From Victivallales bacterium (GTDB taxonomy: Bacteria > Verrucomicrobiota > Lentisphaeria > Oligosphaerales > Oligosphaeraceae): a stretch of DNA of 6,889 nucleotides. A program made the translations under genes and the position numbers. Shown here one piece after another: positions 5,879 to 6,889 of the stretch. Each line of letters opens with the position of its first letter. The stretch's first letter is position 1. The notes under the pieces are model-generated. The model made no database searches. It was not told where the DNA came from and worked only from the letters and a program-made list of their open reading frames with translations. Where the stretch lies: positions 1 to 6,889 of the forward strand of contig JAFRLP010000109.1 of NCBI GenBank assembly GCA_017431185.1, in the 5' to 3' direction.

Positions 5879-5963
5879 CAAAAAAAGCGTTGTTCCATTT
5901 GCCAGAACCACGGCTACCACACCGTCATACAAAGCACAACAAAACAACGCTCAATTGGAGCGT
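5879..5963 (-). promoter_or_regulatory. Candidate attenuator leader of the minus-strand operon
   Basis: Read on the minus strand, a 6-bp hairpin ACGCTC-CAATT-GAGCGT (5963-5947) overlaps a longer pairing of AGCGTTGTT (5951-5943) with AACAACGCT (5894-5886). The two cannot form together because bases 5947-5951 are shared. The long pairing encloses 48 bases with a small inner ACGG/CCGT stem, and its 3' arm runs directly into seven T, one base or so before the ribosome binding site region. That is the layout of a terminator with a competing antiterminator. It does not match a riboswitch or T-box that I recognise. The pairings are visible in the sequence; regulation is an inference. Confidence 0.4.
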
Positions 5964-6029
5964 GTCCAGATTGCGTCTTGTATGAGTGATGACAAAGGTG
6001 GTAGTTTGGTTCTTACGCAAGACACGATT

Positions 6030-6051
6030 GCCAGGCATTAGCCAGGCACTA
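6030..6051. repeat. Tandem 11-bp repeat, candidate operator
   Basis: GCCAGGCATTA (6030-6040) is followed directly by GCCAGGCACTA (6041-6051), a match at 10 of 11 bases. The period of about one helical turn places both copies on the same face of DNA. The repeat lies some 70 bases upstream of the structured leader of the minus-strand operon, where an activator or repressor site would be expected. No cognate regulator is in the window. Confidence 0.4.
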
Positions 6052-6447
6052 TTTCAAAAGCAAGTTCTTTGATTTGGCTTCGAGTGTTTCCTCCTTGTTA
6101 ATAAGGGAACGTGTTGACATTGCGCACAAGATTGCCGACAACGTTTTTGCACAAGATGACATTAACGTATATCCATTCGGTTCTTTTGCAAGTCGATTCG
6201 CTTTTTTTTTCTTGAGAACTAGATGTTCTTCATTTTCTGTCTTTCTGCCAAGATGTTGGCGCATGCTCCGACTCGTTGTGTACGTAAAGCCTTCAATGTA
6301 TGTGGCTTGAAAACATCGCTTCTACTAGCAAATAAGGCGAAAATTCTTGCGATTCCAATGAAAGCCAAGGTCAAAAAACAAGACGAAACCCTTGAAAATC
6401 CATAAAATCAAGGAAGCGAAACCGTCAAGGAAAAGAAAATGAAGGAG

Positions 6448-6477
6448 ATGAGTGCCCCCTCCTGGCGAGGCACTCAT
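6448..6477. repeat. 9-bp inverted repeat near the transposase 3' end
   Basis: ATGAGTGCC (6448-6456) pairs with GGCACTCAT (6469-6477) around a 12-base loop. It lies 70 bases beyond the transposase stop. On the minus strand a pyrimidine-rich tract follows the stem, so it may end transposase transcription; it may also be a subterminal structure of the insertion sequence. The element's true end cannot be set without the other terminus. Confidence 0.45.
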
Positions 6478-6546
6478 AGAGCAAAGGATTTCTTCCGTCA
6501 AACAGGGCGAAAGACGTTCCCAATGTGAGTTTTTGATGGAATTTTA

Positions 6547-6889
6547 CTATAAATCGGAAACGACGGCAGGCTTGTGTGGACGGCCCCGCTTCCTGCCCTC
6601 AGTCACCTTCCTGGACTTGTAGTCCTTCCCGCAGTTCTCTGGTGGGGTGAAGCCAAAGGCCTCGCAGATTTCGAGCTGCCGTCCGATGAAAGGCGTGATG
6701 ACACGCGCCCTTTTCGGATGCTCGATGCAGCGGATGGGGCGCATCTCATCCAGGATTTCCAGCGATGACGCGAACTTCTTCCTTAGTCCCGTGCTTTTCC
6801 AGACGTGCCTGACGTATGACGAGAGGATGAGCGAGACGAACAGGACGAACAGCCTTCCCGTCTTGCCGTCCTCGGACCAGTTACGCTGC
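6547..6889 (-). CDS. DDE transposase, IS4/IS1634-like, C-terminal part (5' end outside window)
   Basis: The minus-strand frame is open from the right edge to a TAG at 6549-6547, giving the last 113 residues. SEDGKTGRLFVLFVSLILSS (5-24) matches the conserved stretch after the catalytic domain of IS4-superfamily transposases (E-x-x-x-G-x-L-F-x-x-F-x-x-L-I-L), followed by GLRKKFASSLEILDEMRPIR (34-53), also typical. The closing segment is basic and contains the AT-hook-like text KRGRP (100-104). The DDE catalytic residues would lie outside the window. An internal ATG at 6744 is not a true start, since the family motifs begin before it. GC content is high, unlike the adjoining minus-strand operon. 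The superfamily call is good; IS1634 versus another IS4-like group is a guess. Confidence 0.75.
   Translation of the reverse strand, partial: QRNWSEDGKTGRLFVLFVSLILSSYVRHVWKSTGLRKKFASSLEILDEMRPIRCIEHPKRARVITPFIGRQLEICEAFGFTPPENCGKDYKSRKVTEGRKRGRPHKPAVVSDL

Larger units (their letters stand above)
5964..6546. other. Gene-poor stretch between the secreted operon and the transposase
   Basis: About 580 bases at intermediate GC hold no convincing gene. Short open frames exist on both strands (6049-6264 minus, 6074-6310 plus, 6223-6405 plus), but they overlap each other, lack well-spaced ribosome binding sites and show no recognisable motif. Visible structures are the tandem repeat at 6030-6051, a run of nine T at 6202-6210, two copies of TCAAGGAA (6408 and 6425) and the hairpin at 6448-6477. 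The promoter of the minus-strand operon should lie in the left part, but I see no clear -35/-10 pair. The right part should include the end of the insertion sequence. Confidence 0.5.

Noticed and set aside
5871..6100. Sigma-70 type promoter for the minus-strand operon (TTGAAA or TTGTCA on the minus strand)
   Set aside because: Neither candidate -35 has a fair -10 hexamer at 16-18 bases.
6049..6264. Minus-strand frame of 71 codons upstream of the secreted operon
   Set aside because: It overlaps other weak frames, has only a GGAG one base before its ATG, and is Lys/Leu-rich without a motif. It is probably chance.
6074..6310. Plus-strand frame with text VYPFGSFASR, recalling the 'GS' motif of nucleotidyltransferases
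   Set aside because: There is no ATG start or ribosome binding site, no following acidic catalytic pair, and a nine-T run interrupts the sequence. The likeness is too short to support even a gene remnant.

Overview
This 6.9 kb window is a compositional mosaic of three blocks. It looks like an accessory or mobile region of a Gram-negative bacterium, because it encodes proteins with signal peptides and a lipoprotein. The style of the minus-strand secreted proteins (FlgT/LPP20-like domains in an otherwise unfamiliar context) reminds me of the PVC group (Verrucomicrobiota, Lentisphaerota and relatives). That placement is from memory and is not proven by the sequence.

Block A (1-2351, plus strand, GC-rich) is a run of small genes, each with its own Shine-Dalgarno site. 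In order they are the C-terminal part of a RecB/Cas4-type PD-(D/E)XK nuclease with an Fe-S-type cysteine cluster, a DUF932 protein, a 55-residue single-span membrane peptide, a 103-residue protein with a CxxC pair at each end and a glycine-zipper core, and a 147-residue protein of unknown function whose frame is broken at a run of six C. A nuclease followed by DUF932 suggests the cargo or recombination module of a phage, plasmid or integrative element. Some of the leaders share an A/C-rich motif. The block contains a perfect 13-bp hairpin between genes and ends in a strong 12-bp terminator hairpin.

Block B (2359-5963, minus strand, medium GC falling to strongly AT-rich) is a three-gene candidate operon read from right to left: a 565-residue secreted coiled-coil protein, a 144-residue lipoprotein, and a 414-residue secreted protein with an FlgT_N/LPP20-like N-terminal domain. 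All three appear to be exported, and each contains a short beta-strand followed by an Ala-rich helix. They probably work together in the periplasm or at the outer membrane, and this operon is the best candidate here for an undescribed system. Its leader can fold into two mutually exclusive structures, one ending in a T-run directly before the ribosome binding site. That resembles an attenuator.

Block C (5964-6889) is a gene-poor stretch with a tandem 11-bp repeat and a 9-bp hairpin. It is followed by the C-terminal third or so of a GC-rich DDE transposase (IS4/IS1634-like) that runs off the right edge. The transposase, the nuclease/DUF932 module and the abrupt GC changes all fit a region built by repeated insertion.
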